This document shows positions 1 through 8,828 of a stretch of DNA of 64,000 nucleotides, in pieces (the first letter of the stretch is position 1; each line of letters opens with the position of its first letter). The stretch is from Shewanella psychrophila (GTDB lineage Bacteria; Pseudomonadota; Gammaproteobacteria; Enterobacterales; Shewanellaceae), in assembly GCF_002005305.1 (NCBI RefSeq), contig NZ_CP014782.1:3968001-4032000 (forward strand), given 5' to 3'. Both the position numbers and the translations under genes were made by a program. Under the pieces are notes generated by a model. The model worked only from the letters and a program-made list of their open reading frames with translations. It had not been told where the DNA came from and did not search any database.

Positions 1-514
1 TGGAGACATCAACCTCTGCCGCTGATGAATAGTGCCCATGGCGAAAGCGAAGGCTGTCGCCATCAACGGGATTAGGCACATAGAGTAAACTCACCCCATA
101 CAGGCCAGTACCCGCGCCCATGATGGCCACGGGATGTGTGGGAATAACAGGCAAATAGCATTTCAGATACAGATAATAATCTTGATCTCCCTTAACACCG
201 ACCAGCCCTTGAAGATCTAATGCGCCACTGCCAAACACTGCAGTACGCAATGACGTCTGCTGTGATGCAACAAACTTGACGGCGGCGACCCCAGCGACAC
301 CCGATATTTTGGGCTTCACATCACTGGGTTTGAGCGCCGCATAGTTATTGAACACATCCGAGGTACTGTATTTCAATTGATAAAATGCGTAACGCCTATC
401 CGTCGGAATGTAGGCCACCGACAAAAATGCACCAGCGATCTTAAAGTCAGATTGATCTGGCGTACCCGAATACAAGTTTGAATAATTGATGGTTGGCGTC
501 GGAAATAAAGCCAT
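1..514 (-). CDS. Phage tail-region protein, partial (C-terminus outside window)
   Basis: The reading frame opens at an ATG at 514-512 that overlaps the stop of the upstream tail gene (TAATG), indicating translational coupling, and stays open to the window edge for about 171 residues. It starts MALFPTPTINYSN and has no motif I recognise. It lies downstream of the tape-measure protein and a small tail protein, where siphophages place minor tail or tail-tip genes, so a minor tail role is inferred from position only. Confidence 0.6.
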   Translation of the reverse strand, partial: MALFPTPTINYSNLYSGTPDQSDFKIAGAFLSVAYIPTDRRYAFYQLKYSTSDVFNNYAALKPSDVKPKISGVAGVAAVKFVASQQTSLRTAVFGSGALDLQGLVGVKGDQDYYLYLKCYLPVIPTHPVAIMGAGTGLYGVSLLYVPNPVDGDSLRFRHGHYSSAAEVDVS

Positions 515-885
515 TAAGTGATCTCCTTGGTTCGGTCACGCACTTCTAATACTCCAGTAAATGTCCAAAAGCGGCCATCGGACTTGACGGTGTCAGTCGG
601 ATTAACAATGAAGCGCCCACTTAACTTAACGAGCCCTTTGACCAATCGCAGTGGGTACACATTAAACTCTCCTCGGCTGGCATTGGCGTCTATCCACTGT
701 TCAAATTCGATGGCCATGAGACGGGGCATGAAAAATGACACGCTAAATTGCGTCGGCGTACAGGCATACAAGGTTCTAGCACGCTGATAACCAGACACCA
801 TTTTGCTCATGCGAATACGAGGGGCTCTCACCAATTTATAATCGGAGGCCAGGGGTGGCGGAAAATGTGAAGGGTAATCAGCCAT
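514..885 (-). CDS. Small phage tail protein
   Basis: This 123-residue protein is encoded directly after the tape-measure gene, whose stop it overlaps by 8 bases, and its own stop overlaps the next start. It is compact and rich in aromatic and basic residues, with no signal peptide or membrane segment. A short protein after the tape measure, ending in a strand-rich segment (GRFWTFTGVLEVRDR), fits the minor tail proteins that begin the tail tip of lambda-like tails. The assignment rests mainly on position. Confidence 0.65.
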   Translation of the reverse strand: MADYPSHFPPPLASDYKLVRAPRIRMSKMVSGYQRARTLYACTPTQFSVSFFMPRLMAIEFEQWIDANASRGEFNVYPLRLVKGLVKLSGRFIVNPTDTVKSDGRFWTFTGVLEVRDRTKEIT

Positions 886-3790
886 TGCGTTGTAACCCGT
901 AGCTTTGCTCTAGCACTTGCGCTGTTTCAGCTCTTTCTAAAATGTTAGCCACCCAAATATTAATCACGTCCTGGCCACTGAGCCCTTTGCTTTGCTCAAC
1001 GCTGCCCGCCTTACTGGCATCCTCTATCAACTTAACCATCACTTGTACGCCCGCCCCTTTTCCACCCTTGCCCCCATCAGCTGACGTACTCAAGGCATTC
1101 ATAAGGGTTTGTTGTTGCTTGCGGGTATACACCGTCTCCCCGCCATCGAGAAGATAGGTACCTTCACGGGGAATGGTACCGCCGCCATGAAATTGGCCGA
1201 TGATGGTGGGGATCAAAGCCATCGCCGCCATCATTGCGGCCATGCCGACAGTGGCGCTGCTTCCGAATGTGGCGATTGATGAGGTTGCGGCGGCTGGAGC
1301 CATTGATGCGGTAATAGAGGCACCTGTCGCGGCGGCAGTCGTAGTTGCTGTCGCTGAGGTACTGGCCATAATGCCCTTATCAATAGCCGCCATCGCCAGC
1401 TTCTTAATGCTCACCTCCACTAAGCCTGACACCACACTTTTAATCGCTCCCTTAGCAATGCCCTTCATCGCATCACCAAAGTTTTCCGATTCAAAAAGTG
1501 CATCTGCAGTTGCAGAGCCAATACCGGAAGCAAACCGATCGAAAGTCTCTGACCACATCGCATCAAACTGGGTTGAAATGCCGCCATTGATCTCACCCAT
1601 GGCAGTAGCATGACGACGCTGCTCAGCCTCAATCAATAGGTTTATCTGATTACGCTTTAATGCTTCTGACTCAGGGGTATTGGCCAGCTCATCATTCAAG
1701 ATCCCCATATTGTCGTCATGAGTTTGAGACTCTGAATAACGAGGATCTAAATTCCCCCGCAGATTATCAAACTCACTCGGGCCCTCTGAGGCGAGTGCGT
1801 ATTCTTCCTTAAGTGCACTGAGCAAGGCTTTACGTTTTTCTAACGGCACATTGGCTTGTTCAAAATACGTTTTTAACAACCGCTCCTTTTCGGCCATCTC
1901 ATTACTGGCCGCAGCCAGTGGATCGAGTACCTTAAGCAGCTCACTCAGTTGCTTTTTCTGCTCAGCTGCCGCGCTGGTGTTTGCCTTGGTGGCATCCAAT
2001 GCTTTAGCTGCTTGTAATATCCTGGCATTCACCACCGGATCGAGTTTTTTAAGGCTGCCGAACTCAATTTCATAGCGCACTTTAGCCGCTTCACTCACTT
2101 CCCCATAAAGCTGCTTTTGCTTAGTTAACCTGTCCAGCAGCTGTTGCTGGGCTTTATCAACCTTCTTTTTGCCCTTTATCGTGGTGGGCTGTTTATCCAT
2201 GCTTGGTAAACCTTGCTCAAACAGCGCTTGCTGCGCCGCACTCGCTTCAGTCAACTTGTCGGTTAATTCACTGGCTTTTGTTTTCAAAACATCAAGTTTA
2301 ACCCGTGATTGCAGCTCACCTGGTGTACCTCTCAACAACAAAGAATGACGATTGACCCGCTCTATTTCAGCATTGGTTTTAATTAATTCACTGCGCCAGG
2401 CTTTCATCTGAGTGGAGAGCTTACTGACTTTGATTTGACGCTCTTGCTGGCTGAGCGCCTTAAATTGACCATTAAGCTTTGCAACTTCGTCCGCCAAATT
2501 TAAGACCGGCTCTTTTGCCCCATCAGCCTGCATAGCAAAGTAAGCAATCCCTGCCGCGGCCATCATCACCACACCCACAGGCCCGCCCGCTAAACTCATC
2601 ACACCATTCATGGCGCGAGTCGCAATCGTGGCTCGATTCGTCGCGGTAGTGAGCGCCGTTCTCGCTGTCGTTAACCGCGCTTCAGCCACAACAGCCTGTC
2701 CCGACGTTAATACACCTTTACGTTGTGCCATCGCTTTTTGAAGCTCAGCTTGAGCCTCACTGATGGCGGCAGCCCTCGCCACACCATCAGCGTGCGCTTT
2801 ACTCAGTGAAGCGGTCGCCCCGCTCACCGCTGCCGCGCTGGCACGGCCCATGGCAATAACCAACGCGCCGCCGAGTACATCAATAAGCAACTCGGCATTG
2901 TCCGTTGACCACATTAAACCTTCAGTCAAAGTGGATAAAACGGGGGTTAAACTGGAATTAATCGGGGTTTCAAAAGCGACGATGAGCTGCTGATAGGCAT
3001 TTTTCATGTCGCGAGTCTGGGCGCTGATGTTCGCGGCGGTCGCAGCAGCTGCCCCATCGTATTCACTCAGCGCCTTGATGAGATTGTTACGCAAGAAATC
3101 AGCCGTGACTTTGCCGTCGAGCACCATTTGACGAAAGCCGCCTGCGGGTAAACTTGCAGCTCTGTCCATCTTATTAAGCAGACCAGGCATAGGTTCAACC
3201 AGTTGATTTAACTCTTCGGCGCGAACGATGGGCGATGCCAGTGCTTGGGACAGGCCATACATAGATTGGCCTAACTGAACAGAGCTCGCTCCAAGCGCCG
3301 ATTGGGCATTACTCATGCCTTCTAATATCGTGCGAGCTTGAATTTGGGTGACTAAGCCTGAGTCTTGCAGGTTTAACAGCGCCGCATAATTATCCGCTAA
3401 TGGGATAAGCTCTTTGTGATGTTCACGTGTTATCCGCATCAAGTATTCTTCATTGGCGGCGTAAGCTGCAGTCGAGCCAGACAAGCTCTGCAGACGGGTA
3501 CGGATATCTTGAAAGGCGGCTAAGTCCTGAGTGATTTTTTTGCCCAGGTTAATCGCAGACAATCCAGCGAATGCGCCAGCAGCATACTGACTCAGACGCT
3601 GTAGTGATTTGCCTGCCACATCGCCCTGGCGTTGCACCTTCGATAAGCCTTGAGCGGCTTTATTGCCAGACAACTGGGTGTGATTCAAGCGGGTATTTAA
3701 GTCAGAGACCACAGACGTGGCCCCCTTAACGGTACCTATCAACTGTTTGCCATCTGCGGTTAAGGTCAACGCTAGTTTTAAATCACCCAT
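878..3790 (-). CDS. Tail tape-measure protein
   Basis: At 970 residues this is the longest phage gene here. It sets tail length and is ejected during infection. Residues about 70-250 form a typical tape-measure domain: an alpha-helical stretch from FQDIRTRLQSLSG through SNAQSALGASSVQLGQSMYG. The middle (about 400-700) is charged coiled coil rich in Lys, Gln and Ala, and residues about 810-900 are hydrophobic and Ala/Gly/Ser-rich, like the membrane-active part of tape-measure proteins. It follows the tail-assembly chaperone pair, as in lambda-type tails. Plus-strand frames in this region are shadows of its Ala-rich codons. Confidence 0.93.
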   Translation of the reverse strand: MGDLKLALTLTADGKQLIGTVKGATSVVSDLNTRLNHTQLSGNKAAQGLSKVQRQGDVAGKSLQRLSQYAAGAFAGLSAINLGKKITQDLAAFQDIRTRLQSLSGSTAAYAANEEYLMRITREHHKELIPLADNYAALLNLQDSGLVTQIQARTILEGMSNAQSALGASSVQLGQSMYGLSQALASPIVRAEELNQLVEPMPGLLNKMDRAASLPAGGFRQMVLDGKVTADFLRNNLIKALSEYDGAAAATAANISAQTRDMKNAYQQLIVAFETPINSSLTPVLSTLTEGLMWSTDNAELLIDVLGGALVIAMGRASAAAVSGATASLSKAHADGVARAAAISEAQAELQKAMAQRKGVLTSGQAVVAEARLTTARTALTTATNRATIATRAMNGVMSLAGGPVGVVMMAAAGIAYFAMQADGAKEPVLNLADEVAKLNGQFKALSQQERQIKVSKLSTQMKAWRSELIKTNAEIERVNRHSLLLRGTPGELQSRVKLDVLKTKASELTDKLTEASAAQQALFEQGLPSMDKQPTTIKGKKKVDKAQQQLLDRLTKQKQLYGEVSEAAKVRYEIEFGSLKKLDPVVNARILQAAKALDATKANTSAAAEQKKQLSELLKVLDPLAAASNEMAEKERLLKTYFEQANVPLEKRKALLSALKEEYALASEGPSEFDNLRGNLDPRYSESQTHDDNMGILNDELANTPESEALKRNQINLLIEAEQRRHATAMGEINGGISTQFDAMWSETFDRFASGIGSATADALFESENFGDAMKGIAKGAIKSVVSGLVEVSIKKLAMAAIDKGIMASTSATATTTAAATGASITASMAPAAATSSIATFGSSATVGMAAMMAAMALIPTIIGQFHGGGTIPREGTYLLDGGETVYTRKQQQTLMNALSTSADGGKGGKGAGVQVMVKLIEDASKAGSVEQSKGLSGQDVINIWVANILERAETAQVLEQSYGLQRNG

Positions 3791-3792
3791 GA

Positions 3793-4128
3793 TTACCCTA
3801 CTTTGTCATTAAAAATGGTGGTCACCGTATGCGCGATAAGCCTGAGTTTTTGATAATCTTGCTTGCTGTACGCTGTGCCACTCAATTCACTGTCCGCTTT
3901 CACAGCCAATACATCTAAGCCGTTACATATCGCAATACCAGGGCCATAGCTGTAACGCATCAAATCTTGCACCTGCAGCCACCACGTCACCGCCACTTGA
4001 TGTTCATCCCAAAACTCAAACAGCTCCTCTGAGATCGTGTTGGCCTTAATACCCAACAAGGCCATTTCCTCATCGAATTGGCGCTGCTCAGCCTGAGAAA
4101 TAGGCGTACGGATATAGAGCCCCCGCAC
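3793..4128 (-). CDS. Tail assembly chaperone, frameshift-extension part (DUF1799-like)
   Basis: This 111-residue frame has no good start of its own (GTG, no Shine-Dalgarno) and lies in the -1 frame relative to the upstream chaperone gene. The slippery A AAA AAC just before that gene's stop would join the two into one protein of about 224 residues, as gpG and gpGT do in lambda. The sequence (W-L-Q-V-Q-D-L-M-R-Y region followed by a Gly-rich GPGIAICNGLD segment) resembles the DUF1799 family found between chaperone and tape measure. I infer that it is made mainly as the C-terminal part of the fusion. Confidence 0.8.
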   Translation of the reverse strand: MRGLYIRTPISQAEQRQFDEEMALLGIKANTISEELFEFWDEHQVAVTWWLQVQDLMRYSYGPGIAICNGLDVLAVKADSELSGTAYSKQDYQKLRLIAHTVTTIFNDKVG

Positions 4129-4133
4129 CCCTT

Positions 4134-4466
4134 CTATGAGTTTTTTCTTGCAGCCTCACCAGAGTTAGCCGCGCGATAGGCATGCAACAGCGCATCGGTA
4201 AATGGCGCATGTTGATAGAGGGCTGCACGGTTATCGGGGGTGTCGGCTAATGGCTGCTTATCACTTCCAGCGATGCCATCAAATCCCGCTAAGATGGCAT
4301 CGAAGAGCTGGTGATCACCTTTACTGAGTTCGGTCATGTAGTCATCAACAGGTAGCAGATTAAGATCGAGGCTGATTTCTATCTCCTCCACCTTGCCGCC
4401 ATCAAGTGACACCTTTATGGTGGCTGGCCAGTGTTTAACGAGACGCTTAGGGGTAAATGTGAACAT
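4134..4466 (-). CDS. Tail assembly chaperone (gpG-like)
   Basis: This 110-residue acidic protein lies between the major tail protein and the tape measure, the invariant place of the tail assembly chaperone in siphophages. It starts MFTFTPKRLVKHWP and ends in GEAARKNS, whose AGA AAA AAC codons create the frameshift site. The chaperone coats the tape measure while the tube polymerises. No known family is obvious from sequence alone, but position, size and the frameshift signal agree. Confidence 0.85.
   Translation of the reverse strand: MFTFTPKRLVKHWPATIKVSLDGGKVEEIEISLDLNLLPVDDYMTELSKGDHQLFDAILAGFDGIAGSDKQPLADTPDNRAALYQHAPFTDALLHAYRAANSGEAARKNS
4140..4146 (-). other. Programmed -1 ribosomal frameshift site (A AAA AAC)
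   Basis: The minus strand reads GCA AGA AAA AAC TCA TAG in the chaperone frame, so the heptamer A AAA AAC is correctly phased (X XXY YYZ) two codons before the stop. A -1 slip continues as CTC ATA GAA GGG GTG into the downstream frame, which is open to 3793. A G-rich stretch follows (AAGGGGTGCGGGGGCTC) and could act as the stimulatory element. Confidence 0.88.
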
Positions 4467-4529
4467 GTCATTCCTTAGTTTTTAACTACAACAATGAAGT
4501 AGAGCTGTTAGGGGTTAGCCCAATGAGGC

Positions 4530-5435
4530 TTATTTACTGATAAGCAAATCAACATTACTCAAAGGACGAATGGGAAGTTCATAGGTAAGCGTGCCATCTT
4601 GGTCGCCATACTCCGCTCGTCCCAACTGCAGCTGAGCGGTTTTCCACAGCACCTGATTAGTAGCAACACCATGTGATAATTCAAAAGTAACCACATGAGT
4701 ATTGGCCGCAAAAGGATCGAAGCTAATCAAAGAGGCGGCTTCAAATACCAACTTACCGCTAGGCGCGTAGTCAGTGATCAACACCTCTTCATGACCCACA
4801 TACTCCTGATGTATCACATCATTAGCCTGATCATATTCGAAGCTGATCAACTTGATGGCACTGCCACCTAAAGTACAGGCTGAGTTAGCCGCCCCCACCT
4901 TAAGCGGTGTTTGCCAGGCACTGAAATCCGTGGCAGGAAGGACTGCCGATGTCACAGGCACAAACAGGCCAGTAAAAGTGAACATGATTTTGGGAAACTC
5001 TTTGGCTTTCGCTTCTAATTTAAAGCTGCCTCTCGCCCCGACTAATGCGTGCAGCGTGCCATCCATATAGAAATAGAAGGTGATAGAGTCAGCCCCATCT
5101 TCATCAATGGCTTGCTCAACACTGTCCGCTTTAACCGTCGCTTTTCGCAAACACGCCCCTAACAGCTTGTCATAGGCCGCAGGCGTCACCGCGGTTCCTG
5201 AGCCAGCCCAATCGACCCCGAACTCTAATGTCACATAGGTTTCAGTCTCAATTTCAGCGCTATTTCCTAAGTTGCCATCGTCATATTCCAGGGCAGTGTT
5301 CTCACCAGCCAGCGGCGTAATTTTCACCTCGCGGCCCAATACCGCCACACTGGGCTCAGTGGCCGCAATGGCATCGACGCCGTAAGTCAGCTCTTTGGCA
5401 AAGACCAGGGCTTTTTTAGCAAATTTACGAGCCAT
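4530..5435 (-). CDS. Major tail tube protein
   Basis: This 301-residue protein is predicted to polymerise into the tail tube. It starts MARKFAKKALVFAKELTYG and is rich in beta-strand-forming segments with alternating Val, Thr and Phe. It sits between the tail terminator-like gene and the tail assembly chaperone, the usual place of the major tail protein. Intergenic gaps are short (14 bases to the next gene upstream), consistent with one late operon. Confidence 0.82.
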   Translation of the reverse strand: MARKFAKKALVFAKELTYGVDAIAATEPSVAVLGREVKITPLAGENTALEYDDGNLGNSAEIETETYVTLEFGVDWAGSGTAVTPAAYDKLLGACLRKATVKADSVEQAIDEDGADSITFYFYMDGTLHALVGARGSFKLEAKAKEFPKIMFTFTGLFVPVTSAVLPATDFSAWQTPLKVGAANSACTLGGSAIKLISFEYDQANDVIHQEYVGHEEVLITDYAPSGKLVFEAASLISFDPFAANTHVVTFELSHGVATNQVLWKTAQLQLGRAEYGDQDGTLTYELPIRPLSNVDLLISK

Positions 5436-5449
5436 GTTATTCTCCTGCG

Positions 5450-5866
5450 TTAATTCGCATCTTCTGTATATTCGGTGATGAATCGGTCAAGCCAGGCAAC
5501 ATAATGGCTGCCAATTTTGAGTAAGCTGCCACCGGCTAATGCCAGAGGCTCTGCCTCCAGGTGAGGTCGCCAACCAAACAAGCGCTGACGTACTCGCTCT
5601 CTAATGGGCGTTAAACTGGGTTGCAGGCCATTAATACTGGCCATCACCACGACAACGCCCAGCTCCAATTGCACCGTCTGCAGATAAGGGCCTGTCCCAC
5701 GCACATCAGGCGTAGCCCGCTCTGACATCTCAATGACATACAGTTTAGGCAGTCGCCTTGGCGTCTTATCATCCAGCTCAGAAAGCTTAAGTAGCCCCTC
5801 CACTTCCAACCATGGCGCACCAGTCGGTGTCAGCTGAGTGATGAGTGGCGTGACTAAGTCGAGCAT
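5450..5866 (-). CDS. Tail terminator / gp37-like protein
   Basis: A 138-residue protein of the Mu gp37-like type that caps the tail or joins it to the head. Features are an N-terminal helix (MLDLVTPLITQL), a central segment VQLELGVVVVMAS and the ERVRQRLFGWRP motif typical of this family. Its start codon overlaps the end of the upstream gp36-like gene. Size and position between gp36-like and major tail genes support the call. Confidence 0.75.
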   Translation of the reverse strand: MLDLVTPLITQLTPTGAPWLEVEGLLKLSELDDKTPRRLPKLYVIEMSERATPDVRGTGPYLQTVQLELGVVVVMASINGLQPSLTPIRERVRQRLFGWRPHLEAEPLALAGGSLLKIGSHYVAWLDRFITEYTEDAN

Positions 5867-6303
5867 CAGATAAAGCCTGTTGATTGGCGACGATTAAACA
5901 CCGCACCATCACTCTCAATGGCGGGCAAGTCATTACTGACAGGGCTTTCACCTTGAGTGGTGATGCCAAGGGTTATCTTCCCTGCTGCGACCATTTCCAA
6001 GAATCGCACCGCATCATCAAAGCGCTTACTGACTTGCTCACTCGCACCGTTGTCATACAAACCATAACGAGCGATGTCACAACACAGACGCTCTAACATT
6101 GCAGGTGGCGTGACTAACGGCAGTGTGTAACGTCCAGCCAAGTAGCCATTGATGAGTGCGGTGGCATCGTTAAGTGCCACATCAAGCACACTGGCCACTA
6201 TTCCACCCGCCAAGCCATCTCGGTCGGTGAGCGAGATAAGCTCATTTTCACCGAACCTGGCAATCATCTGCGCACCGGTGGCATAGACATTAATGGCAGG
6301 CAT
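5866..6303 (-). CDS. DUF1320 / Mu gp36-like head-tail adaptor
   Basis: At 145 residues it matches the DUF1320 (Mu gp36) family: the start MPAINVYATGAQMIARFGE, a helix around LISLTDRDG, the segment DVALNDATALINGYLAGRY, and ERLCCDIARYGLYD. Family members act at the head-tail junction. The start overlaps the previous gene's stop and the stop overlaps the next start, as expected for coupled late genes. Confidence 0.85.
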   Translation of the reverse strand: MPAINVYATGAQMIARFGENELISLTDRDGLAGGIVASVLDVALNDATALINGYLAGRYTLPLVTPPAMLERLCCDIARYGLYDNGASEQVSKRFDDAVRFLEMVAAGKITLGITTQGESPVSNDLPAIESDGAVFNRRQSTGFI

Positions 6304-6824
6304 TACTGCGCGTCCTGGCTAGCGGCTTGTGTGGCTTTAAAGTCGCTCCACAAGCTGTCTCTTTCACTGGCAGAAACAGGCGTATTCATCAACTTGCTCA
6401 GCACATCACATTGAGGTTTACCGTCTCCGGTGAAGTGCTCTTTATTGTCAGGCTCCAGCTCAAGTATCGCCTCGGCAAAGTTCAGCACCTTCACCGCTTG
6501 GGTCTCAGTATCACTTATACCCAGGCTGTCACCGACCAAGGGCCCTTCACCCAACAGTGCTTTATCCGCTTGCGTGTCCACATTTTTAACCGCGTTTGCA
6601 TTGAGCGTGATAGATGCCTGCGGAGCGTCGGCCTCCACGAACGTGAGCTTAAGCCTTGGGTCATCGTTAAGCTGCGCAAGCTGTGACTCACTAAAGTCAT
6701 CGGCGTTAAACTTGTTTTCACCTTTACAGAAGCCGACACCTGCACGCCTATAACCGTGATGTGCAAGACAGGTAATGACAGCAAGACGAAGCCTGTTCGT
6801 GCCAGTAGAACTTGATATAGCCAT
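6303..6824 (-). CDS. Mu gp35-like (HI1506-type) protein
   Basis: The N-terminus (ALAVITCLAHHGYRRAG-like, then FCKGENKFNADDFSESQL) matches the short domain of Mu gp35/HI1506 proteins, which precede gp36 in Mu-like prophages. The remaining 100 residues are acidic and helical, so the protein (173 residues) is longer than the domain itself. Its function is unknown. An alternative frame on the same strand (6515-6829) is a shadow. Confidence 0.75.
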   Translation of the reverse strand: MAISSSTGTNRLRLAVITCLAHHGYRRAGVGFCKGENKFNADDFSESQLAQLNDDPRLKLTFVEADAPQASITLNANAVKNVDTQADKALLGEGPLVGDSLGISDTETQAVKVLNFAEAILELEPDNKEHFTGDGKPQCDVLSKLMNTPVSASERDSLWSDFKATQAASQDAQ

Positions 6825-6901
6825 TTCATGGATTCTCCAGTTAAAGAAGGTTCGGGGCTATGCCTTAATCGCTAGGGCATAGCAATTGAAGCGCTCGTTA
6901 T

Positions 6902-7795
6902 CTATGCGAGCCAGGGCACCACAAGAATGTCGACGGCGTTGTACAGTGAGTTAGTTCCACCACCAGCCAATTCACGCACCTTGAATATCTCTTCGGCTGC
7001 TGACTCATGACTTGGGCCAACAACCAGCAATTTAGGCATCACGTTCAGTGGACGACCTTCATCGCTTTTAAGGCTCTTCATCGCTGTGCGCGCCGCCTTA
7101 AAATTGGCTCCATTGAGCGTGGCCTTAGAGCCGAACGCCAGCTGCCACAAACCAAAACCAGCATTGACACGGGCATCGACGCCATAGCGATATTCATCAC
7201 GCATAAACACGCTTTCATCATCGTCTTTGGTCATCGACTTGATGTCGTACTGACGGCGGCGCTGGAACATAAGCGGCTTGATGGGACGGTTTACATCGAG
7301 CAGGAACCAGGCATCACCGCCCCCTGCCTGCATATTACTGACAGACTTAATGCCGTTATCTTCATTACCCACCGGATGGTCGGTATCGAAGAAATTCTGT
7401 TTGTCGTAACACAAGCTGTTAAAGCCTGCGGCGAGTAAGGTATAAACCAGCTCATCGGGATGAGTGGCCGCGGCGTAGCCCATCTCCTCAAACAGTGGCG
7501 TATACACACCATAGGTATCGTCATCGATGTCATCGCGAGGAATGGCCACACTTGATTCAAACTTCTTGTTCTTCACGCTGTAGTCATGCAACGCCAGGCT
7601 TTTAAGTTGACGGTCACCCAACCATTCACGCATACGAGGGAACTGGCCAAGCCAGGCATAAGTGGTGGTACTGGTGGTTGATGGCACAAGAGTCGCCACC
7701 TTACTCCACAACGGAGTCGTGTCTTTTAACCCCTTATTAAAGGAGGTTTTAATGGCGGTAAATAGCGCCGCAAGATTGGCTTTATTGATGATCAT
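6902..7795 (-). CDS. Major capsid protein (Mu gpT family)
   Basis: This 297-residue protein is the Mu gpT-type major head subunit. Recognisable stretches are LAALFTAIKTSFNKGL at the start, WLGQFPRMREWLGDR, a DYSVKNKKFESSVAIPRDDI segment with its EDDIxDDxYG-like motif, and the NFFDTDHPVG segment. It has the usual family length and follows the decoration-like and protease/scaffold genes, as in Mu (I/Z - T). Confidence 0.93.
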   Translation of the reverse strand: MIINKANLAALFTAIKTSFNKGLKDTTPLWSKVATLVPSTTSTTTYAWLGQFPRMREWLGDRQLKSLALHDYSVKNKKFESSVAIPRDDIDDDTYGVYTPLFEEMGYAAATHPDELVYTLLAAGFNSLCYDKQNFFDTDHPVGNEDNGIKSVSNMQAGGGDAWFLLDVNRPIKPLMFQRRRQYDIKSMTKDDDESVFMRDEYRYGVDARVNAGFGLWQLAFGSKATLNGANFKAARTAMKSLKSDEGRPLNVMPKLLVVGPSHESAAEEIFKVRELAGGGTNSLYNAVDILVVPWLA

Positions 7796-7848
7796 GATTT
7801 CGCTCCTAACGAATAAATGGGCTAATGGTTTACGAGTGAAGCGTATGG

Positions 7849-8244
7849 CTAAACGATATCGACCCAGACTCCGGTAACATCTACATCGATAATATTGCCG
7901 AGCATCGAGCGTGTGCCACCACCATCACTGTCAGCCACGGTTTCGTCATCAACCACGTAAGCAGAACTTCCAATATCTGCGCGAGTGATTGAGGCGTCAT
8001 TGATGAAACGGTGACAGCCATTAACGCTAGGCACCGACTCAGCACCAGCAATACCCTGGGTGTTATCCACTTGTACTCTGGCTACGCCGCGCGGGGTTAA
8101 GCCTGTGGCAGTTTGTCCAGCAACGGCATTACCCGCAGCGTCGAGCATCACAATGGCTCCGGCATAAATCAGCACGGTAGCTGCCATAGGATCGTGATGG
8201 TCATGATTAGCACGAGTTGGGGTCGCTCTATCTTGAGTTAGCAT
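7849..8244 (-). CDS. Capsid decoration-like protein
   Basis: A 131-residue protein between the protease/scaffold and the capsid gene. The pattern VLIYAGAIVMLDAAGNAVAG followed by a strand-rich tail is like the small capsid decoration proteins encoded there in many phages. Its ATG lies 7 bases inside the end of the upstream gene. An HDHHDP cluster near residue 15 is unusual and could bind a metal, but this is speculative. Confidence 0.65.
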   Translation of the reverse strand: MLTQDRATPTRANHDHHDPMAATVLIYAGAIVMLDAAGNAVAGQTATGLTPRGVARVQVDNTQGIAGAESVPSVNGCHRFINDASITRADIGSSAYVVDDETVADSDGGGTRSMLGNIIDVDVTGVWVDIV

Positions 8245-8828
8245 GAGGCATCTTCCTCCTTCATTGAGGCGGTAAACTCACTCACCGAGAGGCCCATGTT
8301 TTTACATACCGCTAATTGCTCAGTGCTAAGTTGTTCATCACCTTCGCCAGGCTTTTGCTTGCCTTGGGTTTGTGGTGTTTTGAGTGCTGCAATCGCGGGA
8401 CGAGCTTCGAGCATGGCTTTCAGTGCGGCGACGCCTTGTTGCTTGCCAAAGCTAGTGAGGTAGTCAGTCTCAGCTTCAAGCACCTTGTCGGCGTTATCTT
8501 TAAGCAGCTGCTCAACAGAGCCTTTTTCATTGCCCGCCTTGAGCGCGACCATCGCGGTGACGGTGGCATCATAAGTGGCCTTAGGCACATACTTGCTCAA
8601 GTCCACTTCACCGCTCTTGTGATTAGCGCCACCAGCTTTAAGCGCAACAACCGAGGCGTTAGCTGTATTGAGTTCAGTCTCCAACGTGCCCGACTTATCA
8701 GCCTTGGTTTTTAGGGCCGCAATAGCCGTTTTGGCATTATCCGTGGCTGTTTTAAGGGCGGCTTCACTTAAGTCACTGGGCTCATCGATGCCCAGCAAGC
8801 CAAGCAGCACCTTTAATGCTTCATTCAT
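8238..8828 (-). CDS. Nested scaffold protein from internal start (gpZ-like)
   Basis: Inside the protease gene, in frame, an ATG at 8828 (MNEALKVLLGLLG) is preceded by AAAAGGAAATCCTCCC, a strong ribosome-binding sequence at good spacing. The product would be 196 residues of helical, Ala/Lys-rich scaffold without the protease domain. Mu makes gpZ from gpI in just this way. Seen: the motif and the frame. Inferred: that it is used. Confidence 0.7.
   Translation of the reverse strand: MNEALKVLLGLLGIDEPSDLSEAALKTATDNAKTAIAALKTKADKSGTLETELNTANASVVALKAGGANHKSGEVDLSKYVPKATYDATVTAMVALKAGNEKGSVEQLLKDNADKVLEAETDYLTSFGKQQGVAALKAMLEARPAIAALKTPQTQGKQKPGEGDEQLSTEQLAVCKNMGLSVSEFTASMKEEDASC

Noticed and set aside
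1200..1613. Long plus-strand frame opposite the tape-measure gene
   Set aside because: It mirrors the Ala/Met-rich codons of the tape-measure protein on the other strand; no ribosome-binding site.
6327..6753. Plus- and minus-strand frames overlapping the gp35-like gene
   Set aside because: Shadows of the real gene in other frames; composition and starts are poor.
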